A stretch of 64,000 nucleotides of DNA from Herbaspirillum aquaticum (GTDB lineage: Bacteria; Pseudomonadota; Gammaproteobacteria; Burkholderiales; Burkholderiaceae_D). The stretch is taken from positions 186,001-250,000 of the forward strand of contig NZ_NJGV01000002.1 in NCBI RefSeq assembly GCF_002213425.1. Reading direction: 5' to 3'. Below the pieces are notes generated by a model. It had not been told where the DNA came from. It saw only the letters and a list, made by a program, of their open reading frames with translations, and did not search any database. Numbering within the stretch: the first letter of the stretch is position 1; the number at the start of each line of letters is the position of its first letter. Positions 17,672-28,429 of the stretch are shown here, in pieces. The position numbers were made by a program, and so were the translations under genes.

Positions 17672-18046
17672 ATGGGATGGCTGGCGGTCGGGATGGGAGC
17701 AGCACTGGGTGCCTGGTTGCGCTGGCGCATCTCCGTGGTGTGGAATGTGGACGGGCACTTCGTGCCGCTGGGGACCCTGGCGGCCAACTGGATCGGCGCC
17801 TATGTGATCGGCTTCATGGTGGCCTATTTCGAGCAGCATCCTGCGCTGGCACCGGAATGGCGGCTGTTTGCCGTGACTGGCGTGCTGGGCGGGCTGACCA
17901 CCTTCTCGACCTTCTCCGCCGAGTCCATGATCCTGCTGCAACGGGGCGATTACCTGTGGGCCATCGGGCATTCGGGGCTGCATCTGCTGGGCTCCATCGT
18001 GCTCTGCGTTGCCGGGTTTGCAAGCTATCGTGCCTTGGCTGGATGA
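17672..18046 (+). CDS. crcB: Fluoride channel CrcB/Fluc
   Basis: This 124-residue protein has four membrane helices and forms dual-topology dimers that export fluoride. Family landmarks are GAALGAWLRWR at the N-terminus, GTLAANWIGAYVIGF with the pore Asn, and the GGLTTFSTFSAE loop with the Phe and Thr residues lining the ion path. GTG 17669 is directly upstream in frame; I chose the ATG. It starts 18 bases after the LysR gene. No fluoride riboswitch fits in so short a gap. Confidence 0.92.
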   Translation: MGWLAVGMGAALGAWLRWRISVVWNVDGHFVPLGTLAANWIGAYVIGFMVAYFEQHPALAPEWRLFAVTGVLGGLTTFSTFSAESMILLQRGDYLWAIGHSGLHLLGSIVLCVAGFASYRALAG

Positions 18047-18094
18047 CTATTTTGGCCGACATGATGCAGATCAAAACAGACGGCACGATCATTG

Positions 18095-18122
18095 CTTGAA
18101 AATCGCAGGCGCTGGCCCAACT
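18095..18122 (+). promoter_or_regulatory. Heat-shock (sigma-32) promoter of clpB
   Basis: A perfect CTTGAAA at 18095-18101 is followed after 13 bases by GCCCAACT, a 6 of 8 match to the CCCCATNT consensus. It lies 30 bases before the clpB start codon and fits the known heat-shock control of clpB. Confidence 0.75.
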
Positions 18123-18151
18123 TTCATCTCATTGAAAAATTGGAGCGAACC

Positions 18152-20740
18152 ATGCGTCTCGACAAACTCACCACCAAATTGCAGGAAGCCCTGGCTGACG
18201 CGCAATCCCAAGCCGTCGGCCACGACAATCAATATATCGAACCCGTTCACCTCATCCTGGCCCTGCTGAACCAGGACGACGGCGGTGCGCGCTCGCTGCT
18301 GCAGCGCGCCGGCGTGAATGTGAACGGTCTTTCCACCGCCTTGCAGGCCGCCGTCAAGCGCCTGCCGCAGGTCTCCGGCAACGGCGGCGAGGTGCAGGTT
18401 GGCCGCGAGCTGGTGGCCCTGCTCAACCTGGCCGACAAGGAAGCACAAAAGCATGGCGACCAGTTCGTCGCCAGTGAAATGGTGCTGCTGGGCCTGGCCG
18501 ACGACAAGTCCGATGCCGGTCGCGCCGCCCGTGAAAACGGACTCACCCGCAAGTCGCTGGAAGCAGCCATCAAGGCCGTGCGCGGCGGTGCTTCCGTGTC
18601 TTCCCAACAGGACGAAGGCCAGCGTGAAGCCCTCAAAAAGTACACACTGGACCTGACCGAGCGCGCCCGCGCCGGCAAGCTCGATCCGGTGATCGGCCGC
18701 GACGATGAAATTCGCCGCGCCATCCAGGTGTTGCAACGGCGCAGCAAGAACAATCCGGTGCTCATCGGCGAACCCGGCGTGGGCAAGACCGCCATCGTGG
18801 AAGGCCTGGCCCAGCGCATCGTCAATGGTGAAGTGCCGGACAGCCTGAAGTCCAAGCGCGTGCTGTCGCTGGACATGGCGGCCCTGTTGGCCGGTGCCAA
18901 GTATCGCGGCGAATTCGAGGAACGCCTGAAAGCCGTCCTGAAGGAAATCGCCCAGGACGAAGGCCAGACCATCGTCTTCATCGATGAGCTGCACACCATG
19001 GTCGGTGCCGGCAAGGCCGAAGGCGCCATGGATGCCGGCAACATGTTGAAGCCGGCCCTGGCCCGCGGCGAACTGCACTGCGTGGGCGCCACCACCCTGG
19101 ATGAATACCGCCAGTACATCGAAAAGGATGCGGCCCTTGAGCGCCGCTTCCAGAAGATCCTGGTCGACGAGCCCAGCGTGGAAGCCACCATCGCCATCCT
19201 GCGTGGTTTGCAGGAAAAATATGAAGTGCACCATGGCGTGGACATCACCGACCCGGCCATCGTGGCCGCTGCCGAGCTGTCGCACCGCTACATCACCGAT
19301 CGCTTCCTGCCGGACAAGGCCATCGACCTGATCGACGAAGCCGCTTCCAAGATCAAGATCGAAATCGACTCCAAGCCGGAAGTCATGGACAAGCTCGACC
19401 GCCGCCTGATCCAGCTCAAGATCGAACGCGAAGCCGTCAAGCGCGAGAAGGACGAAGCCTCGCAGAAGCGCCTGCAGCTGATCGAGGAAGAAATCGAGAA
19501 GCTCGAGCGGGAATACGCCGACCTCGAAGAAATCTGGAAAGCCGAGAAATCGACTGCCCAGGGCGGCCAGCAGTTGAAGGAAGAAATCGAGAAGGTGCGC
19601 CTGCAGATGGAAGAGGCCACCCGCAAGAGCGACTGGCAGAAGGTGTCCGAGCTGAAGTACGGCAAGCTGGCCGAACTTGAAGCGGCACTGGAGGTGCAGA
19701 ACAAGAAGGATGCCGCCGGCGTCAAGAGCGAGAAGCCCAAGCTGGTCCGCACCCAGGTAGGTGCCGAGGAAATTGCCGAGATCGTCGCGCGCGCCACCGG
19801 TATCCCGGTCTCGCGCATGATGCAGGGTGAGCGCGAAAAACTGCTGCATATGGAAGACGTGCTGCATGAACGCGTGGTGGGCCAGGACGAAGCCATCGTG
19901 GCGGTGTCCGACGCCATCCGCCGTTCGCGCGCCGGTCTGGGCGACCCCAGCAAGCCGTATGGCTCCTTCATGTTCCTGGGCCCCACGGGCGTGGGCAAGA
20001 CCGAGCTGTGCAAGGCGCTGGCCTCCTACCTCTTCGATACCGAAGAAGCCATGATCCGCATCGACATGAGCGAGTTCATGGAGAAGCATTCGGTGGCCCG
20101 CCTGATCGGCGCCCCGCCGGGCTATGTCGGCTACGAAGAAGGCGGTTACCTGACCGAAGCCGTGCGGCGCAAGCCTTACAGCGTGATCCTGCTCGATGAA
20201 ATCGAGAAGGCGCACCCGGATGTCTTCAACGTGCTGCTGCAGGTGCTGGACGACGGCCGCATGACCGATGGCCAGGGCCGTACCGTGGACTTCAAGAATA
20301 CCGTGAGCGTGATGACCTCCAACCTGGGTTCGCACAAGATCCAGAGCATGGAAGACAGCGATCCGGCACTGGTGAAGCTGGCGGTGATGGCCGAGGTGCG
20401 CACGCATTTCCGCCCGGAATTCATCAACCGGGTGGATGAAATCGTGGTCTTCCACGCGCTGGACGCCAAGAACATCGGCGCCATCGCCAAGATCCAGCTG
20501 CGTATCCTGGAACAACGCCTGGCCAAGCTCGATATCGGCCTGAACATCAGCGAAGCCGGCTTGCAGAAGATCGCCGAGGCTGGTTTCGATCCGGTCTATG
20601 GCGCTCGTCCTTTGAAGCGTGCCATCCAGCAGGAGATCGAAAATCCGCTCTCCAAGCAGATCCTGGCAGGCAAGTTCGGCCCCAAGGATGTGGTGCAGGT
20701 CGACGTGCAGAACGGGCAACTGGCCTTCAGCAAGGCCTGA
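18152..20740 (+). CDS. clpB: ATP-dependent disaggregase ClpB
   Basis: This Hsp100 chaperone of 862 residues works with DnaK to pull proteins out of aggregates. Order of domains: N domain (about 1-145), first AAA+ domain with Walker A GEPGVGKT, a long charged coiled-coil M domain (about 400-530), a second AAA+ domain with GPTGVGKT, and a C-terminal domain. Arginine-finger and sensor regions look normal. I chose ATG 18152 because [14 protein letters not shown] matches ClpB starts; the frame is open 60 bases further upstream. A sigma-32 promoter precedes and a strong terminator follows, so it is a single-gene heat-shock unit. Confidence 0.97.
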   Translation: MRLDKLTTKLQEALADAQSQAVGHDNQYIEPVHLILALLNQDDGGARSLLQRAGVNVNGLSTALQAAVKRLPQVSGNGGEVQVGRELVALLNLADKEAQKHGDQFVASEMVLLGLADDKSDAGRAARENGLTRKSLEAAIKAVRGGASVSSQQDEGQREALKKYTLDLTERARAGKLDPVIGRDDEIRRAIQVLQRRSKNNPVLIGEPGVGKTAIVEGLAQRIVNGEVPDSLKSKRVLSLDMAALLAGAKYRGEFEERLKAVLKEIAQDEGQTIVFIDELHTMVGAGKAEGAMDAGNMLKPALARGELHCVGATTLDEYRQYIEKDAALERRFQKILVDEPSVEATIAILRGLQEKYEVHHGVDITDPAIVAAAELSHRYITDRFLPDKAIDLIDEAASKIKIEIDSKPEVMDKLDRRLIQLKIEREAVKREKDEASQKRLQLIEEEIEKLEREYADLEEIWKAEKSTAQGGQQLKEEIEKVRLQMEEATRKSDWQKVSELKYGKLAELEAALEVQNKKDAAGVKSEKPKLVRTQVGAEEIAEIVARATGIPVSRMMQGEREKLLHMEDVLHERVVGQDEAIVAVSDAIRRSRAGLGDPSKPYGSFMFLGPTGVGKTELCKALASYLFDTEEAMIRIDMSEFMEKHSVARLIGAPPGYVGYEEGGYLTEAVRRKPYSVILLDEIEKAHPDVFNVLLQVLDDGRMTDGQGRTVDFKNTVSVMTSNLGSHKIQSMEDSDPALVKLAVMAEVRTHFRPEFINRVDEIVVFHALDAKNIGAIAKIQLRILEQRLAKLDIGLNISEAGLQKIAEAGFDPVYGARPLKRAIQQEIENPLSKQILAGKFGPKDVVQVDVQNGQLAFSKA

Positions 20741-20755
20741 TCGGCCGGGCAGGTG

Positions 20756-20793
20756 AAGCGGCGGAACATGTGTTCATGTTCCGCCGCTTTTTT
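20756..20793 (+). terminator. Rho-independent terminator of clpB
   Basis: A 14-bp perfect stem (AGCGGCGGAACATG with CATGTTCCGCCGCT) and a four-base loop are followed by six Ts, beginning 16 bases after the clpB stop. Confidence 0.92.
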
Positions 20794-21157
20794 ACGTCGT
20801 TTGTGGAAAGGAAGTGCAGGCCACGGCCCGTGTTGCGTTCATGCGTTCGCAAAAGTTGCAATATATTTAATATAATTGACGAATTTTCACTAAACTGCGC
20901 CCGGCGTGGATCCCGGTTCGTTTGGCGGCTGCGCTTTCTTTCGCCGCATTGCAAAAAACCTCCCCAAGAGAAGGGGAATGTGATATTTACTTCACCCAAG
21001 GGGGACGCGCCACAACCATAAAAGATCGGTGCGCCATCGACAAGGGGCGCAAGCCCGGCCAGCAATCGCCAGGTGGTACCGGATTGCCTGGCAGCAAGGG
21101 ATTCATGGTTCATTCGGCGATAAAGGGTCTGGGTGTGACGCAAAGAAGCAGGGGTTC
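20794..21157 (+). other. Long leader region upstream of GGDEF gene
   Basis: These 364 bases have no convincing gene. An AT-rich stretch near 20865-20880 contains TATAAT-like sequence and could hold the promoter, which would give a leader of about 270 bases. The leader can fold: a stem GCCAGCAATC against GATTGCCTGGC (with one bulge) lies around 21059-21092 and a TGCGCC/GGCGCA stem just before it. No known riboswitch class fits. Confidence 0.4.
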
Positions 21158-22915
21158 ATGGCACGGCAGGGGGCGATTCTGAAGCAATCGTCCTTGCAAC
21201 GGCTATTCATCTTGCCGTTCATTTTCCTGATGGTCTGTCTGGTGCTGACCATCGGCTGGTTTCTCTATCGGGCAGGCGATGACGCCACCGAGGTACTGGC
21301 GCGCAATGCCCTGACCGAAGTGATGGGCCGCGTGAGCCAGGCCATCACCCGGCAGACCATGGGCGCGCGCGAAACCTTGAATGTGGTGGCGCCACAGCCG
21401 GTGCCGCCGGCCGAGGCGGGCCAGGCACCGGCCAACCTGCCTTTCCCCAAGAGCCGCAAGGAGCTCGAAGAGCGCCTGTGGCTGGCCAATTCGCTCTTCG
21501 ATGAGCCCAGCTACGTCTACTTCGGCGGCGCCGACGGCAGCTTCCTGGGCATCAAGCAGGAGCAGCCCAGCGTCTTCATGTACAGCGTGCGTGAGCCGGG
21601 GCAGAAGAACTTCGTCTATTACCTGCGCGGGCCCGGTACCGAAATGAAACTGGTCGCCGAGCAGGACTACGAGCCGCGCAAGCGCCCCTGGTACGTGCAG
21701 GCGGTGCAGCAGGGCCGCGAGACCTGGTCGCCGGTGTATATCGATTACCGGGTCAAGAACATCGTCGGCATCAATCTCTCCAAGCCCATCTTCGATGCCG
21801 ACGGCGCCCTGCTGGGCGTGGCCAACAGCAGCATCGGGCTGCAGCAGCTCACGACCTTGCTGCACCAGGTGCCGCTGTCGGCCAACGGGGTGGCCTTCGT
21901 CACCGAGATGAAGGGCGACATGGTGGCCACTTCCCTGGATGAACCCATCTACCAGGCCGGCGAGCAGGGCGGCGAACCGCTACGGCTCAATGCCAGCCAG
22001 AGCAGGTCGCCTCTGGTGCAGCAGGCGTACGACGAAGTGCGGCGCTATCTCGGCGCGCACAGCCCCGAGCCCGACAAGCTGGTCCTGCTCGGTTCGCGCA
22101 GCCAGGGCAGCAAGATCGAAGTGGCGTTCCGCCTGCATCGCGATCCCGCCGGACTCGAATGGCTGGCCATCAGCACGGCGCCGCGCTCGGACTTCCTGGG
22201 CTCGGTCACCAGCGGCGTCTACCAGACGCTCATTTTGGGCTTGCTGGCGGTGTGCCTGACCTTCGTGATCGGTTTCCTGCTGCTGCGCTGGGTGCTGCGC
22301 GATATCCGCAAGCTGACCCTGGCGGCCAAGAGCATCGGCAACGGCAGTCCGTTCCCGACGCTCAATATCGATCGCAACGATGAAATCGGCCAGCTGGCGC
22401 AAAGTTTCGTGGAAATGGAGCGCAACCTGCGCACCGACCGCCTCACCAATGTCCTGAACCGTGATTCGCTGATCGCGCAGATCGATTTCCGCCGCCGCAA
22501 CAGTTCGCAGGCCGTACCGCTGCATTTCGCCTTGCTCTTCATCGACCTGGATCGCTTCAAGGCGGTCAATGACGAATACGGCCATGACGAGGGCGACAAG
22601 GTTCTGGTCGCCATTGCCGAGCGTTTGCAGCACAGCCTGCGCCACGACGATTCGGTGGCGCGCTTTGGTGGGGACGAATTCGTGGTCTACCTGCACGGTG
22701 TGACCGAGATGGAAGTGGCCCGCAGCATCGCCGACAAGATCCGCCATGCGGTCAACAAGCCCATCGAAGGGCGGGATGGCCAGCAGTACACGGTCGATGC
22801 CTCGGTGGGGGTGTCGCTCTATCCGGACGACGGGCTGGACGTGGAAACCTTGCTGCGGGTGGCCGATTCACGTATGTTCGACCAGAAGCGCCTGCATCGC
22901 ATCCTGTCGGTGTGA
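21158..22915 (+). CDS. Membrane CACHE-HAMP-GGDEF diguanylate cyclase
   Basis: This 585-residue sensor makes cyclic-di-GMP. A first membrane helix (about residues 15-38) is followed by a periplasmic double-CACHE sensing domain (about 40-350; note [14 protein letters not shown] and RPWYVQA), a second helix (about 352-378), a HAMP linker and a GGDEF domain. The active-site GGDEF is intact at residues 504-508, and the product-inhibition site RHDD lies exactly five residues before it, so it should be an active, feedback-controlled cyclase. The frame is open further upstream; ATG 21158 has a GGGG ribosome site and gives a normal N-terminus. The CACHE ligand is unknown. Confidence 0.92.
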   Translation: MARQGAILKQSSLQRLFILPFIFLMVCLVLTIGWFLYRAGDDATEVLARNALTEVMGRVSQAITRQTMGARETLNVVAPQPVPPAEAGQAPANLPFPKSRKELEERLWLANSLFDEPSYVYFGGADGSFLGIKQEQPSVFMYSVREPGQKNFVYYLRGPGTEMKLVAEQDYEPRKRPWYVQAVQQGRETWSPVYIDYRVKNIVGINLSKPIFDADGALLGVANSSIGLQQLTTLLHQVPLSANGVAFVTEMKGDMVATSLDEPIYQAGEQGGEPLRLNASQSRSPLVQQAYDEVRRYLGAHSPEPDKLVLLGSRSQGSKIEVAFRLHRDPAGLEWLAISTAPRSDFLGSVTSGVYQTLILGLLAVCLTFVIGFLLLRWVLRDIRKLTLAAKSIGNGSPFPTLNIDRNDEIGQLAQSFVEMERNLRTDRLTNVLNRDSLIAQIDFRRRNSSQAVPLHFALLFIDLDRFKAVNDEYGHDEGDKVLVAIAERLQHSLRHDDSVARFGGDEFVVYLHGVTEMEVARSIADKIRHAVNKPIEGRDGQQYTVDASVGVSLYPDDGLDVETLLRVADSRMFDQKRLHRILSV

Positions 22916-22961
22916 TTTGCCTTCAGCTGCCCCACCCACCATCGAACGCCCGGAGAACCCC

Positions 22962-23462
22962 ATGACCCTTGCCAGCTTTGCCACCTGCGACCTGTGCGAC
23001 GCCAATGAAGACAAGCTGGCCGCCGGCACGCTGCACGTGCTGCCGCCCATCTTCGCGTCCTTCGGCCGCAAGCAGGCCTTCGCCGGTCCGGCGCGCACGC
23101 TCAAGGTCTTCGAAGACAACGTGCTGGTGCGCAAAACCCTGGAAACGCCTGGCAATGGCGACGTACTGGTGGTCGATGGCGGCGGCAGCCTGCGCTGCGC
23201 CCTGGTCGGCGGCAACCTGGCACAACTGGCCCAGGACAACGGCTGGGCCGGCATCCTGGTCAATGGCTGCGTACGCGATGCAGCTGAACTCAATGCCTGC
23301 GAGGTCGGCATCCGGGCGCTGGCGACCCATCCCCAGCGCAGCTTCCGCAAGGGCGCGGGGGATGCGGATATCAAGGTCGGCATTGCCGGCGTGGCCGTGC
23401 ATCCGGGCGACTGGATCTATGCCGACGTGGATGGGGTGCTGGTCTCGCGCACCGCGCTTTGA
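22962..23462 (+). CDS. rraA: RraA-family protein (RNase E inhibitor / HMG aldolase)
   Basis: This 166-residue protein is in the RraA/demethylmenaquinone-methyltransferase-like fold family. It has the GGNLAQLAQ loop and the NGCVRD motif that binds metal and substrate in 4-hydroxy-4-methyl-2-oxoglutarate aldolases. In E. coli RraA binds RNase E and slows RNA decay; related proteins in soil bacteria are aldolases. Sequence alone does not separate the two roles. The length and the start [13 protein letters not shown] fit the RraA group. It is followed by its own terminator. Confidence 0.88.
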   Translation: MTLASFATCDLCDANEDKLAAGTLHVLPPIFASFGRKQAFAGPARTLKVFEDNVLVRKTLETPGNGDVLVVDGGGSLRCALVGGNLAQLAQDNGWAGILVNGCVRDAAELNACEVGIRALATHPQRSFRKGAGDADIKVGIAGVAVHPGDWIYADVDGVLVSRTAL

Positions 23463-23494
23463 GCGTTTTCCTTCACCTTCGAGAGCAAACTCCC

Positions 23495-23520
23495 AAGCCC
23501 GCCGCGTGCGGGCTTTTGTT
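23495..23520 (+). terminator. Rho-independent terminator after rraA
   Basis: An 8-bp stem (AAGCCCGC with GCGGGCTT), a five-base loop and a T-rich tail lie 32 bases after the rraA stop codon. It reads well only on the plus strand. Confidence 0.8.
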
Positions 23521-23537
23521 TGGGCATCGAGAGCCGC

Positions 23538-25838
23538 TCAGTCTGCGGGCTTGCGCAGCACCCGGTCGATGGCCTCGGTCTGGCTGACAATTTCCTTCAA
23601 ATCCTGGTTCAGCAGGCTGGTACGGCGGCGCAGGTTGTCCCAGCCGGACCAGGCGCTGGCCTCGGCCGGCACTGGTTCCGGCGTGACCGGGCCGATCAGT
23701 TCGATCTTGCCTGACAGGGCCTTGTCCTCAGCCGCCTCGGGCGACACCACCACGGCACCGCCCCGTTTTCTCGGCTTGGGTGCCAGCAGGCGCTGGGCTT
23801 CTGCCAGGTGCTGGCTGGCTTCCAGGTAGGTCTCCTCGATCAGCCTGGCCACCGCGCTTTGGGGCATGTTTTCCTGATGCCGCCGCAGCATCAGGCGCAA
23901 GGCGGCGATATGGGCGGCCACCAGGTAGTTCTGCACGATGAAGCGGTTCAGCTCACGGACCGCGCGCTGCTTGGTGGCTGGTTCATCCATCATGCGCACC
24001 AGCGCCGAGATGAGCGCGGCCAGGCTGTCCATGAAGCCCTTGCGGCAGACCCGGTAGAAGAAGTCATCCTTGACCTTGCCCTCCAGCAGGTCGCGGCTGG
24101 CGGTGAGATAGCGCTGGCTGGACTTGAGCACGTTGCGCAGCAGCTTGGGCAGGTCGCGATACTCCCAGGCCGGCAGCACGTAGCTGAACACGGTGGCGAT
24201 CACGACGCCGATGAGGGTATCGATGAGCCGCTCGCCGATCACGCCCTGGTGGCCGGCCGGCACCAGCAGGTTGAGCAGCATCAGGATCTGCACCGAGGCG
24301 GCAATGGCGGTGTAGCGGTACTTGATGTAGGTAAAGGCGGGGGCTGCCACGCTGGCCGCAAACAGCACCGCCAGCTGGCCCAGCGGGTTGTGCACGAAGC
24401 GCAGGATCAGCATGGTGATCAGGCAGCCGATCACGGTGCCGATCAGGCGGTCTGCCATGCGCTGCTTGGTGGCGCTGAAATTGGGCTTCAGGATGATGAC
24501 GATGGTCAGCACGATCCAGTAGCCGTGCGCCATGTAGGGCAGCAGCCCGGCAATCCACAGGCCCGTGGTCACCGCCAGCGCCACCCGGATGGCAAAGCGG
24601 AAGATCGGCGACTGCCAGCGCAGGTTCACCAGCAGCATGTTGAACTTGAATTTCTGCTGGGTCAGGAAGGGCGTCATGTCCGAACCCGGCAGGATGGGCA
24701 GCGGATCGACCGGATTTTGCGTGGCCTGGTGCACCTGGCCGATGAATTCGATGATGTCGCGGATCTTGTTGTAGGTCACGCGCAGCAGGGTGAGCGCTTC
24801 CTGCGAGGCCTGGCGCGGACCGGGCTGGGCCAGTTCCTGCATCTCGAACTGCACCGCGCGCAGCTCGGCCTTGTAGTTCACGCTGGGTTCGGAAGCCTTT
24901 TTGCGGGTGATCGCGTAGGCGATCGATTCGATATCCTGTGCTGCCTTGGTGGCCAGGTCGCGCAGGAAGATCATCACATCGGTCTCGCCGAAGTGCTGGC
25001 GCAGGAAGGCGTAATCGGCGTGGGTGGAGAGCACCTGTTCATACAGCTCCAGCATCGACAGGTGCACCTGCACCAGCAGGCCATCCTGCTTGGTATGCAG
25101 GTCTCGCAGGATCAGGTCGCGCGAGGCCTGCTGCTTGTCGGCCACCACGATCTGCTGGCGCACCAATTGGTTGAACTGGCTGGCCAGGTCATGCTTGACG
25201 TCATAGAAATCAGCCTTGATGCGCAGGTAGCGCGCCAGCTCGAAGAGCGCTTCGGCCAGCACCTGCTGCTTGATGCGGCGGCGCAGGAACCACGATACCG
25301 CCATCGAATAAGCCAGGTAGCCCAGCCCGCCGCCCAGGAAGAGGCCGGCATGCAGGAAGGCATCGGCGATGGGGACCTGGTTTTCCATCGACAGCGTCAT
25401 CACCATGAGTGCCGCGAACTGCAGCGGCATGGTCTTCTTGCCATAGACCACCATCATGCTGGCGAAGAAACTCACCACCACCATCATCGCGCTGACCAGC
25501 CACGGCACCGGCGCACAGAGGCTGATGACCAGCATGACCACCGTGCAGAGCAGCACCCCCGCCAGCATCTCGTTGAACTTGTGGCGCAGCGGGCTGGGCA
25601 GGTCCATCAGGCTGGTACAGAGCGCACCGAGGAAGACCGTCATCGTGGTCGGCATGTCAGCCACGTTGAACACCAGGAGGGTCAGGCCGACCACCCCGAT
25701 CGCGATCCGCACACCCGTATAGAAATAATGACTGAAGAGGAAGGTGCGAATGTCCAGGGCGTAATGCATGTAGACGGGACGGCGTTGCATCGCCGCTTTG
25801 GAATGAGTTAGGCGCTTATTCTCTGCCTTCTTTTGCAT
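23538..25838 (-). CDS. FUSC/YccS-family inner-membrane protein
   Basis: This 766-residue protein has the YccS/YhfK architecture: a first block of six helices (about residues 40-190), a long cytoplasmic helical region (about 190-400), a second six-helix FUSC block (about 410-560) and a cytoplasmic C-terminal tail. The HGYWIVLTIVIILKPNFSATKQR stretch is the FUSC signature. Unlike the AaeB-like protein at 12.8-15.0 kb, it has no adaptor or channel gene beside it. The start is uncertain: ATG 25838 has no clear ribosome site and two downstream Met codons are possible. Substrate unknown. Confidence 0.85.
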   Translation of the reverse strand: MQKKAENKRLTHSKAAMQRRPVYMHYALDIRTFLFSHYFYTGVRIAIGVVGLTLLVFNVADMPTTMTVFLGALCTSLMDLPSPLRHKFNEMLAGVLLCTVVMLVISLCAPVPWLVSAMMVVVSFFASMMVVYGKKTMPLQFAALMVMTLSMENQVPIADAFLHAGLFLGGGLGYLAYSMAVSWFLRRRIKQQVLAEALFELARYLRIKADFYDVKHDLASQFNQLVRQQIVVADKQQASRDLILRDLHTKQDGLLVQVHLSMLELYEQVLSTHADYAFLRQHFGETDVMIFLRDLATKAAQDIESIAYAITRKKASEPSVNYKAELRAVQFEMQELAQPGPRQASQEALTLLRVTYNKIRDIIEFIGQVHQATQNPVDPLPILPGSDMTPFLTQQKFKFNMLLVNLRWQSPIFRFAIRVALAVTTGLWIAGLLPYMAHGYWIVLTIVIILKPNFSATKQRMADRLIGTVIGCLITMLILRFVHNPLGQLAVLFAASVAAPAFTYIKYRYTAIAASVQILMLLNLLVPAGHQGVIGERLIDTLIGVVIATVFSYVLPAWEYRDLPKLLRNVLKSSQRYLTASRDLLEGKVKDDFFYRVCRKGFMDSLAALISALVRMMDEPATKQRAVRELNRFIVQNYLVAAHIAALRLMLRRHQENMPQSAVARLIEETYLEASQHLAEAQRLLAPKPRKRGGAVVVSPEAAEDKALSGKIELIGPVTPEPVPAEASAWSGWDNLRRRTSLLNQDLKEIVSQTEAIDRVLRKPAD

Positions 25839-26007
25839 TTAGACAACCGGACCGCATCATGAAGATAAAAGCAGTTCTGGCGGCAGAAAGATGACGGGAA
25901 AAGCGTGCTTCAGGGACTTCGGCGGGGCAGCTGCTGCTGTAGATGCTTTCACCAAAGTTCGCTTTCTTATGAACGAAGTGCGTGCAAGAGGTTTCATTTC
26001 TTCGTTT

Positions 26008-26106
26008 TTTTACGATACGAAATCGTCGTTTCGTATTGTGAAAAACGCCGGTGCGCTGCATCAAAATTGTTTTTCATTCTCCGGATTTTCGTTTCGTATC
26101 GCAAAA
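26008..26106. promoter_or_regulatory. Three-copy palindromic operator array
   Basis: Three near-identical 15-base sites fit the consensus TTTCGTATYGYRAAA: 26008-26022 (minus strand), 26029-26043 (plus) and 26092-26106 (plus). The first two face each other with a six-base spacer. The site is itself partly palindromic, with TTTCG and YGYRAAA halves, the form used by IclR-type regulators. It lies about 160-255 bases before aceA and could serve aceA, the divergent FUSC gene, or both. Confidence 0.6.
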
Positions 26107-26131
26107 TCATGAATATAAGTGTCTGTTTTTA

Positions 26132-26166
26132 TTGATATAAAAATTTTACAGATATCTTATATAAGA
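26132..26166 (+). promoter_or_regulatory. Candidate aceA promoter with overlapping palindrome
   Basis: TTGATA at 26132-26137 and an AT-rich -10 region near 26156-26162 (18-base spacing for CTTATA) form a plausible sigma-70 promoter. The -10 region is covered by a perfect 12-base palindrome TCTTATATAAGA (26155-26166), which looks like an operator placed to repress. About 100 bases separate it from the aceA ATG. Confidence 0.45.
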
Positions 26167-26264
26167 CATTGTTGCTCTGCTTCGCCAGGCCTACTATGAA
26201 GTCATGGAATCAACGATTTCATCCGGTTTCAAGCCACTTCATATTGACCAACAAGGAGATCCAC

Positions 26265-27569
<1,305 letters not shown>

Positions 27570-27662
27570 GCCGAGGTGATGCCGAAGTTTGAGTGAATGT
27601 GTGTGATGTAACGCCGGCCCGCATCCTTGCGCGGGCCGGCGGGGAGATCCCCGAACTTGATG

Positions 27663-27692
27663 CCGCACTCCACAAGAGTGCGGTTTTTTTTT
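27663..27692 (+). terminator. Rho-independent terminator of aceA
   Basis: An 8-bp stem (CCGCACTC with GAGTGCGG), a five-base loop and nine Ts on the plus strand follow aceA. Confidence 0.92.
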
Positions 27693-27722
27693 GTCCGTCT
27701 CCCGCGATCCAGTCGTCCAGGA

Positions 27723-28391
27723 TCAGGGACGATGCAGGCGGCCGTCGCGCAGTTCGAATACCGTCTGCCCCAGCGCTTCCACATCGGCCGGGTCATGGGT
27801 GATGAGCAGCATCGGCACCTGCAGGCGGGTTTGCAGCTCGGCCAGCTCGGCGCGCATGCGCTGGCGCAGGGACAGGTCCAGTGCCGAGAAGGGTTCGTCC
27901 AGCAAGAGCATGTCGGGTTCGGCCACCAGTGCGCGCGCCAGCGCCACCCGCTGCCGCTGGCCGCCGGAAATCTGCGACGGGCGGCTGTGGGCGATGGTGT
28001 CCAGTTCAAAGGCTTGCAACCATTGGCGCACCGCCGGGTGCTCGGCCGGCCGGCGCAGGTTGACGCTGCCGCGTGCCAGGCCGAAGGCGATGTTTTGCGC
28101 CACCGTCAGATGCGGGAAGAGGGCGTAGTCCTGGAACAGGTAGGCGACGTTGCGCTCCTGCACGCGCACATCGATGCCTTGCGTGCTGTCGAAGAGCGTG
28201 CGGCCCTGGATGCGGATGTGGCCGCTGTCAGGGCGCATCAAACCGGCGATGGCCTTGAGGGTCAGGCTCTTGCCCGAACCCGAAGGGCCGTAGAGCACGA
28301 TGCGCTGGCTGTCGGAGGCCAGGGTGATGTCCAGCGAAAAGACGCGATCGGCAGCGCGCAGTTCTTTCTGGAGGTAAAGGTCGACGCTCAC
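27723..28391 (-). CDS. modC: Molybdate ABC transporter ATPase ModC (no TOBE domain)
   Basis: This ATP-binding subunit has Walker A GPSGSGKS, a Q-loop in AYLFQDYALFPHLTV, the ABC signature ISGGQRQRVALARAL and Walker B MLLLDEP followed by the switch His in LLITHDP. The protein ends soon after the ATPase domain (about 222 residues), while E. coli ModC has about 350 with a C-terminal molybdate-binding TOBE domain; that domain is absent. A TTG at 28427, two bases after the modB stop, is an alternative start; I prefer GTG 28391, which gives a start (VSVDLYLQKEL) aligned with the first strand. Third gene of modABC. Confidence 0.9.
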   Translation of the reverse strand: MSVDLYLQKELRAADRVFSLDITLASDSQRIVLYGPSGSGKSLTLKAIAGLMRPDSGHIRIQGRTLFDSTQGIDVRVQERNVAYLFQDYALFPHLTVAQNIAFGLARGSVNLRRPAEHPAVRQWLQAFELDTIAHSRPSQISGGQRQRVALARALVAEPDMLLLDEPFSALDLSLRQRMRAELAELQTRLQVPMLLITHDPADVEALGQTVFELRDGRLHRP

Positions 28392-28429
28392 GTGTTCGTT
28401 CAGGTAGCAGGAGGGAAGGTGAAGCAATC

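Larger units (their letters stand above)
25839..26264. other. Regulatory intergenic region upstream of aceA
   Basis: These 426 bases contain no gene I can support. They are AT-rich compared with the surroundings and hold three copies of a TTTCGTATYGYRAAA motif, a promoter-like pair and a 12-base palindrome, annotated separately. Confidence 0.6.

Noticed and set aside
18089-20719. Very long open frame on the strand opposite clpB
   Set aside because: It is the mirror of a high-GC coding gene. The translation is rich in His, Gln and Gly with no recognisable family. The same applies to long antisense frames opposite hom, thrC, the FUSC gene, spoT and the PAS-GGDEF-EAL gene.
21137-21145. GACGCAAAG, like the core of a c-di-GMP-I (GEMM) riboswitch, just before a GGDEF gene
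   Set aside because: The required flanking helices and the second conserved half are not present, and the motif runs into the ribosome-binding site of the gene.
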